DNA of 22,462 nucleotides from positions 1 through 22,462 of the forward strand of contig JBBDSJ010000106.1 of the NCBI GenBank assembly GCA_040905025.1. Direction: 5' to 3'. The stretch's first letter is position 1; each line of letters opens with the position of its first letter. The DNA comes from JBBDSJ01 sp040905025. Its GTDB lineage: Bacteria > Pseudomonadota > Gammaproteobacteria > Methylohalomonadales > Methylohalomonadaceae. Made by a program: the position numbers and the translations under genes. This document shows, in pieces, positions 14,075-21,680 of the stretch. The notes beneath the pieces were generated by a model, which saw nothing but the letters and a program-made list of their open reading frames with translations, was not told where the DNA came from and did not search any database.

Positions 14075-14347
14075 CTAGTTTATGGCATCCTTGAGCGCTT
14101 TTCCAGGCTTAAATCCAGGCACGTTGGACGCACTGATCTGGATGGTGGCACCGGTCTGCGGATTACGACCGGCACGGGCAGCACGCTTGCGCACAGAAAA
14201 CGTGCCAAAGCCTACCAGGGTGACGGTATCGTTCTTCTTCAGCGCATCTGTAATGGCATCCAGCGCCCCATCAAGAGCACGCGCAGCAGATGCTTTGGAA
14301 ATATCGGCCGCCTCGGCGACGGCATCAATCAATTCAGCTTTATTCAT
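14075..14347 (-). CDS. hupB: DNA-binding protein HU, beta type
   Basis: A 90-residue nucleoid protein that binds and bends DNA as a dimer. The sequence starts MNKAELIDAVAEAADISKAS. It carries the bacterial HU signature VGFGTFSVRKRAARAGRNPQ, then TGATIQI, and the proline-tip region around residues 60-75, ending FKPGKALKDAIN. The length is exactly that of HU proteins, and the position behind lon marks it as the HupB type. The ATG at 14347 has AAGGGGA about 8 nt upstream. A sigma-70 promoter lies about 160 nt upstream in the gap to lon. tRNA-Val begins 15 nt after its stop with no terminator between, so hupB and two tRNAs seem to share a transcript. Confidence 0.96.
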   Translation of the reverse strand: MNKAELIDAVAEAADISKASAARALDGALDAITDALKKNDTVTLVGFGTFSVRKRAARAGRNPQTGATIQISASNVPGFKPGKALKDAIN

Positions 14348-14507
14348 TTTTACATTCCCCTTGTTCTTGAAACAGATAAAATTCCATAAATACAGCCAAT
14401 GGACTCATAAACCAACAATTAAAATTAACTTCAAAAAGATTTCTGACCGGGAATTCTCTGAGGAAAAATTTGGATAATCCAGAGAGGCAGCAGTGTTAAC
14501 GCTAAGT

Positions 14508-14536
14508 TTTATACCAAGCACCCAGAACGCCGTCAA
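14508..14536 (-). promoter_or_regulatory. Sigma-70 promoter upstream of hupB
   Basis: On the minus strand, TTGACG (14536-14531), a 17-nt spacer and TATAAA (14513-14508). The hexamers and spacing are near consensus. The start site would be near 14501, giving a leader of about 155 nt. Just upstream of the -35 lies the palindrome ACTGTT-G-AACAGT (14541-14553), a possible regulator site. Confidence 0.65.
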
Positions 14537-14587
14537 CAAGACTGTTGAACAGTTGCAGGCTGTTTGGCAAGTCAAAAGCCGGTTTGC

Positions 14588-17011
14588 TCAGTGCGGCCGT
14601 AGTTTATCAGTTTCCTTGTCTGCATCCTTGTTATCCGGACTTACCCGTTCAGCGAGTGTCGCGTCAGGTAACGGCTCCGGGTTACGCTGCAGGGCAATAG
14701 TCAGCACTTCATCAATCCAGCGCACTGGCCGGATATCAAGATTCTGTTTAATATTCTTTGGTATTTCAGTCAGTTCGCGCTCGTTTTCCTGCGGAATCAA
14801 GACCGTCTGGATGCCACCGCGCAAGGCTGCCAGCAGCTTTTCCTTCAACCCGCCAATCGGCAATACCTCACCACGGAGTGTGATCTCACCGGTCATTGCG
14901 ACACTGGCCTTGACCGGAATACCGGTCAGTGCGGAGACCAGTGCAGTGCACATGGCAACACCGGCACTCGGGCCGTCCTTGGGGATGGCGCCTTCCGGCA
15001 CGTGAATATGAAAATCGTGATCCTGATAGAACTTGGCCTTGATGCCGATCACCTGACTGCGGCTGCGTACTACCGTCATCGCCGCGTGAATGGATTCTTT
15101 CATAACATCGCCCAACTGGCCGGTATGGGTCGCCTTGCCCTTGCCCGGCACAATCGCCGCTTCAATTGTCAGTAAATCTCCGCCGACTTCAGTCCAGGCC
15201 AGTCCGGTGACCTGACCGACGCGATCCAGCTCTTCGGCACGGCCAAAGCGATGCCGCTTAACACCAATGAGTTTTTCCAGTTTACCCGGTGTGACATTGG
15301 CTTTTTTCTGCCCGGTTTTAAGCAGCAGTTGCTTGACAACTTTCCGGCAAATATTGGCCAGTTCACGCTCGAGATTACGCACACCGGCCTCGCGCGTGTA
15401 GTAACGAATAATGTCGCGCACTGTAGTTTCGGGGACCGTGATTTCGTCCTGCTCCAGACCATTACGCTGGATCTGTTTCGGCAACAGGTATTTTTTCGCG
15501 ATGTTGATCTTTTCATCTTCGGTATAACCGGACAGCCGAATGACTTCCATGCGATCGAGCAAGGGCGCCGGAATGTTCATACTGTTGGCTGTCGTCATGA
15601 ACATCACTTCGGACAAGTCATAATCAACTTCGAGGTAATGATCATTAAATGACGTGTTCTGTTCCGGATCCAGAACTTCCAGCAGTGCTGATGCCGGATC
15701 GCCGCGAAAATCCATCGCCATCTTGTCGATTTCATCGAGCAGGAACAGTGGATTCTTTTTGCCGGCCTTGGACATCGACTGAATAATCTTGCCCGGCATC
15801 GAACCGATATAGGTGCGCCGATGACCACGTATTTCAGCTTCATCGCGGACACCGCCAAGCGACATGCGAATAAACTCGCGATTGGTTGCACGCGCGATGG
15901 ATTTGCCCAGTGATGTCTTGCCGACACCAGGCGGCCCCACCAGACACAGAATCGGGCCTTTCATTTTCTTGACGCGTTGTTGTACGGCAAGGTATTCAAG
16001 AATGCGATCCTTGACCTTGTCCAGACCATAATGATCTTCATCAAGTACCTGCTCGGCCTTGACGATGTCGCGGGAAATCTTGTTGCGCTTTTTCCATGGC
16101 ACCGAAACCAGCCAGTCGATGTAGTTACGCACGACGGTCGCTTCCGCTGACATCGGCGACATCATTTTCAGCTTGTTCAGTTCGGCCTTGGACTTGGTCT
16201 TGGCCTCTTTTGGCATACCGGCCTTTTCAATTTTACCGGCCAGCTCTTCAAGCTCATTCGGTACATCTTCCATATCACCGAGTTCTTTCTGAATCGCTTT
16301 CATCTGCTCATTCAGATAATACTCACGCTGGCTTTTTTCCATTTGCGTTTTCACGCGACCGCGAATACGTTTTTCTACCTGCAGCAGATCAATCTCACCC
16401 TCCATCAGACTGATGAGATGCTCGAAGCGGGCACGCAAATCAACAATTTCCAGTACTTTCTGCTTGTCTTCCAGCTTCACCGCCATATGTGCAGCGATGG
16501 TATCGGCCAGACGGCTGGCATCATCGATACTTGCCAGCGACGTTAATACTTCCGGCGGGACTTTCTTGTTCAGCTTGACGTACTGGTCGAACTGGCTGGT
16601 GGCAGAGCGCCCCAGCACTTCGAGTTCACGATCATCATAATTTTCCGACTCAAGCGGTTCGGCTTCAGCGGTAAAAAATTCATTATCCTGCGACAGGTTA
16701 TGGATGCGCGCACGACTGTTGCCTTCAACCAGCACCTTGATCGTACCGTCCGGCAATTTCAGTAATTGCAAAATGTTCGACAGTGTGCCGATTTCATAAA
16801 CCGAATTCAGATCGGGATCATCATCAGCGGCACTTTTCTGGGCAATCAGCAGTATCTGCTTGTTGCCGGCCATGGCCATGTCGAGCGCACGAATGGATTT
16901 GTCCCGGCCGACAAACAGCGGGATAACCATATGCGGGTATACCACCACGTCACGCAGCGGCAGTACCGGAAAAGTGTTGTCTTTGTCTTCGCTCACAGTT
17001 TTATCAGTCAC
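14588..17011 (-). CDS. lon: ATP-dependent protease Lon
   Basis: An 807-residue AAA+ serine protease that degrades misfolded and short-lived regulatory proteins as a cytoplasmic hexamer. The N-terminal substrate-binding domain spans about 13-205, followed by a coiled-coil linker. The ATPase domain has Walker A GPPGVGKTS (359-367) and Walker B LFLLDEIDK (422-430). The protease domain has the catalytic dyad Ser682 (KDGPSAG) and Lys725 (GGLKEK). The length is close to E. coli Lon (784), with a charged C-terminal tail of about 25 residues. The start is GTG at 17011. The gap to the clpX stop is only 25 nt, so lon is probably read through from clpX. The usual heat-shock promoter just before lon is not evident in that short gap. 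Confidence 0.96.
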   Translation of the reverse strand: MTDKTVSEDKDNTFPVLPLRDVVVYPHMVIPLFVGRDKSIRALDMAMAGNKQILLIAQKSAADDDPDLNSVYEIGTLSNILQLLKLPDGTIKVLVEGNSRARIHNLSQDNEFFTAEAEPLESENYDDRELEVLGRSATSQFDQYVKLNKKVPPEVLTSLASIDDASRLADTIAAHMAVKLEDKQKVLEIVDLRARFEHLISLMEGEIDLLQVEKRIRGRVKTQMEKSQREYYLNEQMKAIQKELGDMEDVPNELEELAGKIEKAGMPKEAKTKSKAELNKLKMMSPMSAEATVVRNYIDWLVSVPWKKRNKISRDIVKAEQVLDEDHYGLDKVKDRILEYLAVQQRVKKMKGPILCLVGPPGVGKTSLGKSIARATNREFIRMSLGGVRDEAEIRGHRRTYIGSMPGKIIQSMSKAGKKNPLFLLDEIDKMAMDFRGDPASALLEVLDPEQNTSFNDHYLEVDYDLSEVMFMTTANSMNIPAPLLDRMEVIRLSGYTEDEKINIAKKYLLPKQIQRNGLEQDEITVPETTVRDIIRYYTREAGVRNLERELANICRKVVKQLLLKTGQKKANVTPGKLEKLIGVKRHRFGRAEELDRVGQVTGLAWTEVGGDLLTIEAAIVPGKGKATHTGQLGDVMKESIHAAMTVVRSRSQVIGIKAKFYQDHDFHIHVPEGAIPKDGPSAGVAMCTALVSALTGIPVKASVAMTGEITLRGEVLPIGGLKEKLLAALRGGIQTVLIPQENERELTEIPKNIKQNLDIRPVRWIDEVLTIALQRNPEPLPDATLAERVSPDNKDADKETDKLRPH

Positions 17012-17036
17012 AATTACTCACTATCTCTCAATACGT

Positions 17037-18317
17037 TCAGTCAGCCGCAGCTTTCGGGATTTCAGTGTTGGCATAAATCATTAATGGCTTGGACTCACCC
17101 TTGATCACTGCCTCATCGACAACGACTTTCGTCACGTTGTCCATCGACGGCAATTCATACATGGTGTCCAATAACACATTTTCAAGGATCGAACGCAAAC
17201 CGCGGGCGCCGGTTTTGCGCTCCATGGCCTTGCGGGATACGGCACGCAGCGCTTCCTCACGGAACTCGATTTCGCAGCCTTCCATCTCAAACAGGCCCTG
17301 GTACTGTTTGACTATGGCGTTTTTCGGTTCGAGCAAAATACGCACGAGTTGATCTTCATCAAGCTCATCAAGTGTTGCTGCAACCGGCAGGCGGCCGACA
17401 AATTCCGGAATAAGACCAAACTTGATCAGGTCTTCCGGTTCCACCGCATGCATGATCTCGGTCATATTCTTCTTGTCGTCCTTGCTCTTGACCTCGGCCG
17501 AGAAGCCGATGCCGCCTTTTTCGGAGCGTTCCCGGATAATCCGGTCCAGCCCGGCAAATGCGCCACCACAGATAAAGAGGATATTGGCCGTGTTGACCTG
17601 CAGGAATTCCTGCTGCGGATGTTTGCGTCCACCCTGTGGTGGTACTGATGCAATCGTGCCCTCGATCAGCTTCAACAGGGCCTGTTGAACGCCTTCACCG
17701 GACACATCACGGGTAATGGACGGGTTATCCGACTTGCGTGAAATCTTGTCGATCTCATCGATATAGACGATACCGGTCTGCGCCTTGTCGACGTCATAGT
17801 CACATTTCTGCAGCAGTTTCTGGATGATGTTCTCGACATCTTCACCGACATAACCGGCTTCGGTCAGTGTAGTGGCATCGGCAATCGTGAACGGCACATT
17901 CAGCAGGCGCGCCAGCGTCTCGGCAAGCAGTGTTTTACCACTGCCGGTCGGACCAATCAGCAACACATTGCTTTTCGTGATTTCGATATCACTCTTGCGC
18001 CGGCTCTTGTCCATGCGCTTGTAGTGATTGTAAACAGCAACAGAGAGGATCTTCTTGGCCTGATCCTGACCAATCACATATTCATCGAGCACATCGCGGA
18101 TTTCCTGCGGTGTCGGCAAACTGCTGCGGCCGGCGCCGACAGATTTTTCCTCAATTTCCTCGCGAATGATGTCGTTGCAGAGCTCTACACATTCATCACA
18201 AATAAATACTGACGGGCCTGCAATCAGCTTGCGTACTTCATGCTGGCTCTTGCCGCAAAATGAACAGTACAGCAACCGATCGCCATCACTGCTTTTGCCC
18301 TGTTTGTTATCACTCAT
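17037..18317 (-). CDS. clpX: ClpXP protease ATPase subunit ClpX
   Basis: A 426-residue AAA+ unfoldase that recognises tagged proteins and feeds them into ClpP. The N-terminal zinc-binding domain has Cys18, Cys21, Cys40 and Cys43 (YCSFCGKS...FICDEC). The AAA+ core follows with Walker A GPTGSGKT (122-129) and Walker B GIVYIDEID (182-190). The RSEKGGIGF loop, which includes the IGF tripeptide that docks into ClpP, is near residue 270. Length matches E. coli ClpX (424). It lies downstream of clpP on the same strand, but 243 nt away. One copy of the five-hairpin element fills most of that gap, so clpX expression relative to clpP may be tuned there. Confidence 0.97.
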   Translation of the reverse strand: MSDNKQGKSSDGDRLLYCSFCGKSQHEVRKLIAGPSVFICDECVELCNDIIREEIEEKSVGAGRSSLPTPQEIRDVLDEYVIGQDQAKKILSVAVYNHYKRMDKSRRKSDIEITKSNVLLIGPTGSGKTLLAETLARLLNVPFTIADATTLTEAGYVGEDVENIIQKLLQKCDYDVDKAQTGIVYIDEIDKISRKSDNPSITRDVSGEGVQQALLKLIEGTIASVPPQGGRKHPQQEFLQVNTANILFICGGAFAGLDRIIRERSEKGGIGFSAEVKSKDDKKNMTEIMHAVEPEDLIKFGLIPEFVGRLPVAATLDELDEDQLVRILLEPKNAIVKQYQGLFEMEGCEIEFREEALRAVSRKAMERKTGARGLRSILENVLLDTMYELPSMDNVTKVVVDEAVIKGESKPLMIYANTEIPKAAAD

Positions 18318-18369
18318 TACTTACACCCTGGCTCTTGTATCAACATCGCTTGGAAATTGCTGGAGCTAA

Positions 18370-18521
18370 GGAACCTCATGATTTATTCAGAGGTTCCTGC
18401 AGTACATGGATATACTGCCATTTTTCAACCACCTATGTGGTTGAAAAATGAAGATAATCGAAAATCACAATTTTCGATTATCGTGCTCTGATAATTCATG
18501 GATGAATTAATCAGAGATTCC
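18370..18521 (-). repeat. Five-hairpin composite element, copy A (clpP-clpX gap)
   Basis: Five consecutive stem-loops: 18370-18397 (8 bp, GGAACCTC/GAGGTTCC), 18399-18418 (6 bp, GCAGTA/TACTGC), 18419-18450 (14 bp perfect, 4-nt loop), 18453-18482 (13 bp perfect, 4-nt loop) and 18486-18516 (14 bp with one bulge). The same five stems, in the same order but on the other strand, occur at 20603-20750. Stem sequences differ between copies but pairing is kept. Strand is given relative to copy B, called plus. It is not coding and does not resemble a tRNA, riboswitch or attC I know. Confidence 0.8.
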
Positions 18522-18560
18522 ATAAATACTCCAGTACTGACTCCAGTCAAACTGTAGCGG

Positions 18561-19196
18561 CTAAACCTTGGCACTGCCTTCCGGTAACACCTGGCGCTTG
18601 TCCAGCACCGCGTCCACCACACCATAGGTCTTGGCTTCTTCCGCACCCATAAAAAAGTCACGCTCGGTATCATGCTGGATTTTTTCCAGTGACTGACCCG
18701 TGTGCGCAGCCAAAATGGTGTTCAACTGTTCACGCGCCTTGAGAATCTCGCGCGCATGAATATCAATATCCGTTGCCTGACCCTGGAATCCGCCCAGTGG
18801 CTGATGAATCATCACCCGCGAGTGCGGCAGACAGTAGCGCTTGCCACTTGCCCCGCCCGCCAGCAAAAACGCACCCATACTGGCCGCCATACCCATGCAC
18901 ATGGTGCTGATATCCGGCTTGATGAACTGCATGGTGTCGTAAATTGCCAGCCCGGCACTAACCGAACCACCGGGTGAGTTGATATAGAGATGGATATCCT
19001 TGTCGGGATTCTCCGATTCCAGGAATAACAGCTGGGCAACAATAACGTTAGCCACCTGATCCTCAACCGGGCCGACCATAAAAATGACGCGCTCTTTCAG
19101 GAGTCGCGAATAGATGTCGTAGGCGCGCTCGCCGCGGGCAGTCTGTTCGACCACCATCGGGACGAGATTCAAGGCCTGTATGTCTGTTTTGCTCAT
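18561..19196 (-). CDS. clpP: ATP-dependent Clp protease proteolytic subunit ClpP
   Basis: A 211-residue serine peptidase that forms the double-heptamer barrel of ClpXP and ClpAP in the cytoplasm. The catalytic triad is visible: Ser106 (CMGMAASMGAFLLA), His131 (SRVMIHQPLGG) and Asp180 (HDTERDFFMG). The oxyanion-hole region NSPGGSVSAG is at 73-82. Length matches E. coli ClpP (207), including a short N-terminal propeptide. The ATG at 19196 has AGAGG close upstream. The gap from the tig stop is 37 nt, so tig and clpP are probably cotranscribed. Downstream lies a copy of the five-hairpin element before clpX. Confidence 0.97.
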   Translation of the reverse strand: MSKTDIQALNLVPMVVEQTARGERAYDIYSRLLKERVIFMVGPVEDQVANVIVAQLLFLESENPDKDIHLYINSPGGSVSAGLAIYDTMQFIKPDISTMCMGMAASMGAFLLAGGASGKRYCLPHSRVMIHQPLGGFQGQATDIDIHAREILKAREQLNTILAAHTGQSLEKIQHDTERDFFMGAEEAKTYGVVDAVLDKRQVLPEGSAKV

Positions 19197-19233
19197 AGGC
19201 CTCTCATCTTGTTTGATAATGATTTACCACTTC

Positions 19234-20547
19234 TCATGCAGTCTGCCCTTTATTCATTAAAGCGTCAAACGTGTATGGCTTGTCGGTTACCTTGGCCTGC
19301 CCGAGGATCCAGTCGACCAGTTTGTCCTCCAGCGCCAGCGCCTCGACTTCACGCAAACGCGTCTTGTCGCTGTAGTACCAGTTAATCACTGCCTGCGGGT
19401 CTTCATAGCTTGCGGCACTCTTTTCCAGCAGCGCACGCACCTCGTTAGGCTCCGCCTTGATGTCATTCTCTTTGATGAATTCACCGACCAACAGTTGCAA
19501 TGCGACACGCTTTTGCGCCTGCTCCAGATAGGGGCTGGCATCCAGACCCTTGAGCTGTTCATCGGTGGCGCCATATTGGCGCAAATTCTGCTTTGCCTGC
19601 TCCAGCAGGTTTTGCTGCTCGGCGTCTACCAGTGCAGCAGGCAATTCGACCGAATTGGCTTCATATATAGCATCCAGCACGTTTTCTTTCAGACGGTTGC
19701 GCAGCGATTGTTCGGCCTCACGGCCCATGTTTTTGCGGACTTCTTCGCGAAATGCACTTTCATCGCCGTCCTGGACGCCAAAAGCCGCGAAAAACTCGGC
19801 ATTTAACTCCGGCAATTTCTGTGCCTGCACGGTTTTTACCGTCACCTCGAATTCCACCGCTTTACCGGCCAGTTCCTGCTTGCCGTAGTTGTCTGGAAAA
19901 GCCAGCTTGAGCGTCCGGGTCTCACCCGCGGCAGCCCCCACCAACCCTTCCTCAAAACCGGGTATCAGGCGGTTACTGCCCAGTTCAATACTGAAATCCT
20001 GAGCTTCACCGCCCTCGAACACGTCACCATCAATACGGCCAACAAAATCTACAATCACGACATCGCCGTCGGCTGCCGCACGTTCGACCGTCTCCGGCTG
20101 GCGCTGCTGTTTGCGCAATACTTCAATCATCTGGTCGAGATCGGCATCATTGATATCGCACTGCGGCCGTTCAATCTTGAGATCCTTGACCGGTTTCACC
20201 TGTATTTCAGGGTAAATCTCGAACGTCGCAGTATAGCTCAGGCCGTTACCCGCGCTGTCATCGAGCGGGTCGATTTTTGGCATGCCGGCCGGCCGTAACT
20301 TCTCCTGGTTCACCGCCTCGTAGAAAGTAGTGCGTACGGTTTCACCGACTACCTCGGCACGGACACGCTCGCCATAACGTTTTTGAACCAGCTTGAGCGG
20401 GACTTTACCGGGCCGGAAACCGTCAATCCGTGTCGTACGGGACATTGATTTCAAACGGTTTTCTACTTCACCGGCGATTTTGTCTTCCGGCACTTCCACC
20501 CGGAGTTTGCGTTCCAGCGAACTGGTTTTTTCCACAGATACTTGCAT
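19234..20547 (-). CDS. tig: Trigger factor, ribosome-associated chaperone and prolyl isomerase
   Basis: A 437-residue chaperone that docks at the ribosome exit tunnel and shields nascent chains. The N-terminal ribosome-binding domain (about 1-115) has the signature GFRPGKVPLKLVQKRYG around residues 43-59. The FKBP-like isomerase domain lies at about 155-245 and includes DGDVVIVDFVGRIDGDVFEG followed by GEAQDFSIELGSNRLIPGFE. The helical C-terminal domain forms the chaperone cavity. Length and order fit E. coli trigger factor (432). The ATG at 20547 has AGAGGT about 8 nt upstream. The preceding 340-nt gap to tRNA-Leu contains copy B of the five-hairpin element 55 nt before the start, so the element may lie in the tig leader. 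Confidence 0.96.
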   Translation of the reverse strand: MQVSVEKTSSLERKLRVEVPEDKIAGEVENRLKSMSRTTRIDGFRPGKVPLKLVQKRYGERVRAEVVGETVRTTFYEAVNQEKLRPAGMPKIDPLDDSAGNGLSYTATFEIYPEIQVKPVKDLKIERPQCDINDADLDQMIEVLRKQQRQPETVERAAADGDVVIVDFVGRIDGDVFEGGEAQDFSIELGSNRLIPGFEEGLVGAAAGETRTLKLAFPDNYGKQELAGKAVEFEVTVKTVQAQKLPELNAEFFAAFGVQDGDESAFREEVRKNMGREAEQSLRNRLKENVLDAIYEANSVELPAALVDAEQQNLLEQAKQNLRQYGATDEQLKGLDASPYLEQAQKRVALQLLVGEFIKENDIKAEPNEVRALLEKSAASYEDPQAVINWYYSDKTRLREVEALALEDKLVDWILGQAKVTDKPYTFDALMNKGQTA

Positions 20548-20602
20548 GAACCGACCTCTAGAGAAATCTAAATTATTGTTTATAAAAGGTTATTTTAATT
20601 AA

Positions 20603-20750
20603 GCTCTGAATAATTCCCTCCTGGAATTCTCAGAGCACGAAATACGAAAATGTGATTTTCGTATTTCTTCATTTTTCAAACACTTGTGTGATTGAAAAAT
20701 GGCGGCACGTCCCTGTGCCGCAGGAACCTCTGAATTAACTAGAGGTTCCT
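20603..20750 (+). repeat. Five-hairpin composite element, copy B (upstream of tig)
   Basis: Stem-loops at 20603-20636 (GCTCTGA/TCAGAGC plus AATTCC/GGAATT), 20639-20667 (13 bp perfect, 3-nt loop), 20670-20701 (CATTTTTCAA arms, inner ACAC/GTGT), 20702-20721 (7 bp, GCGGCAC/GTGCCGC) and 20722-20750 (9 bp, AGGAACCTC/GAGGTTCCT). It aligns with the reverse complement of copy A across its whole length. In the second and fourth stems the differing bases are changed on both sides so that pairing is kept. It is non-coding. Confidence 0.8.
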
Positions 20751-20886
20751 TAATAGAAACTGGACGAAATTGCATATTGTTGCGCCCGGCCGCGGGCCAG
20801 GCTTGCATCGACGCCCTCCCGGGCAGAAAAAATACCAGTCTGTTAGCTATAATATGCAATAAATCAGCAGGTTATAGAATAGATAT
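20751..20886. other. Gap between tRNA-Leu and the hairpin element
   Basis: This is the rest of the tig upstream region. A short GC-rich stem (GCCCG/CGGGC, about 20785-20800) and an AT-rich stretch next to the tRNA are visible. I see no clear terminator for the tRNA, no convincing promoter for tig and no gene. tig could be read through from the tRNA-Leu promoter. Confidence 0.35.
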
Positions 20887-20972
<86 letters not shown>

Positions 20973-21054
20973 TTCAGTTGATTGCACAATCACCAGCCGG
21001 CAAGCAAACAGGCGCCAACCCGGGCGGAAACGGTGTTGTTGATAATCAGCGGCG

Positions 21055-21083
21055 ATTATAAAGCTGTACCCGCTGTTTGTAAC
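21055..21083 (-). promoter_or_regulatory. Candidate promoter of tRNA-Leu
   Basis: On the minus strand, GTTACA (21083-21078), a 17-nt spacer and a perfect TATAAT (21060-21055). It lies about 85 nt upstream of the mature tRNA-Leu start. It may also serve tig further downstream. Confidence 0.5.
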
Positions 21084-21094
21084 CCTTCACAATC

Positions 21095-21137
21095 CAGACA
21101 GGGATTTATTGACACTATTGCCTGTCTGTAATTAACT
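21095..21137 (+). promoter_or_regulatory. Candidate promoter with flanking inverted repeat, upstream of the glutaredoxin-like gene
   Basis: A perfect TTGACA lies at 21109-21114 with a weak -10 (TTAACT, 21132-21137) at a 17-nt spacing. A perfect 8-bp inverted repeat, CAGACAGG (21095-21102) and CCTGTCTG (21121-21128), brackets the -35. It could be an operator or an RNA stem. The gene starts about 35 nt downstream. Confidence 0.4.
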
Positions 21138-21172
21138 TAAGTAGTACAGGTTGACGCTGGGAAATTCATTAC

Positions 21173-21661
21173 ATGAAAAATCAATTAAAAATGCCAGCCA
21201 TTCTCATCCTCGGTCTGGGCTTCGGGCCGGCCAGCGCCGTGACTGTTTACGAATGTATCGACGCGGCCGGTGATCGTGTGTTCCAGCAAAGCTGTCCACC
21301 CGGGACAACACAGGCAGGAGAAAAAAGTATATATACGGGTAGTCGTGAAAACGGCGGGAATATCGACATTGAACAACTGAGCGAGGAACACCCGATCACC
21401 TTCTACACAAGTAATAACTGTGAGGCCTGTGAAATCATGCGGGTTTACCTGGTCGCACGGGATGTACCTTTCAGCCAGAAAAATGTGGCTGAGGATGTGG
21501 CCTTGCAGGAAGAATTGATACAGACCTCGGGGGAGCTGGCAGTACCGTTTGTCACCATCGGTGAACAAAGCATCAGCGGTTACGACATGGCCCAGTTACG
21601 CAGCACACTTGACAGCGTGGGTTACCCGGACAAGAGCGCGGGAAACAAGACTGAAGAATAA
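21173..21661 (+). CDS. Exported DUF4124-glutaredoxin fusion protein
   Basis: A 162-residue protein with a signal peptide (about 1-22, cleavage near ASA-VT). Next comes a short DUF4124-like segment (about 23-55) with VYECIDAAGDRVFQQSCPPG, including Cys28 and Cys41. The rest (about 73-150) is a glutaredoxin/thioredoxin-like domain: HPITFYTSNNCEACEIMRVY with the redox pair Cys83-Glu-Ala-Cys86, then the cis-proline motif AVPFVTIG (Pro125) and ISGYD. It should act in the periplasm as a thiol-disulfide protein. The reducing partner and substrates are unknown. The start is the ATG at 21173. It converges with a small Cys-rich exported protein gene 19 nt away, a plausible redox client, though that is inference. 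Confidence 0.82.
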   Translation: MKNQLKMPAILILGLGFGPASAVTVYECIDAAGDRVFQQSCPPGTTQAGEKSIYTGSRENGGNIDIEQLSEEHPITFYTSNNCEACEIMRVYLVARDVPFSQKNVAEDVALQEELIQTSGELAVPFVTIGEQSISGYDMAQLRSTLDSVGYPDKSAGNKTEE

Positions 21662-21680
21662 ACGTTTCAGTCCGGCCGGA

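Noticed and set aside
14450..14488. Possible third, solo copy of the hairpin element (GGAATTCTCTGAGG with CTCTG/CAGAG arms) between hupB and lon
   Set aside because: It shares only about 12 bases with the end motif and none of the inner stems; chance similarity or a lon 3' stem is as likely.
18370..18521. CRISPR-like or attC-like reading of the repeated hairpins
   Set aside because: There are no regularly spaced direct repeats with spacers and no GTTRRRY cores; the unit is a chain of five different hairpins.
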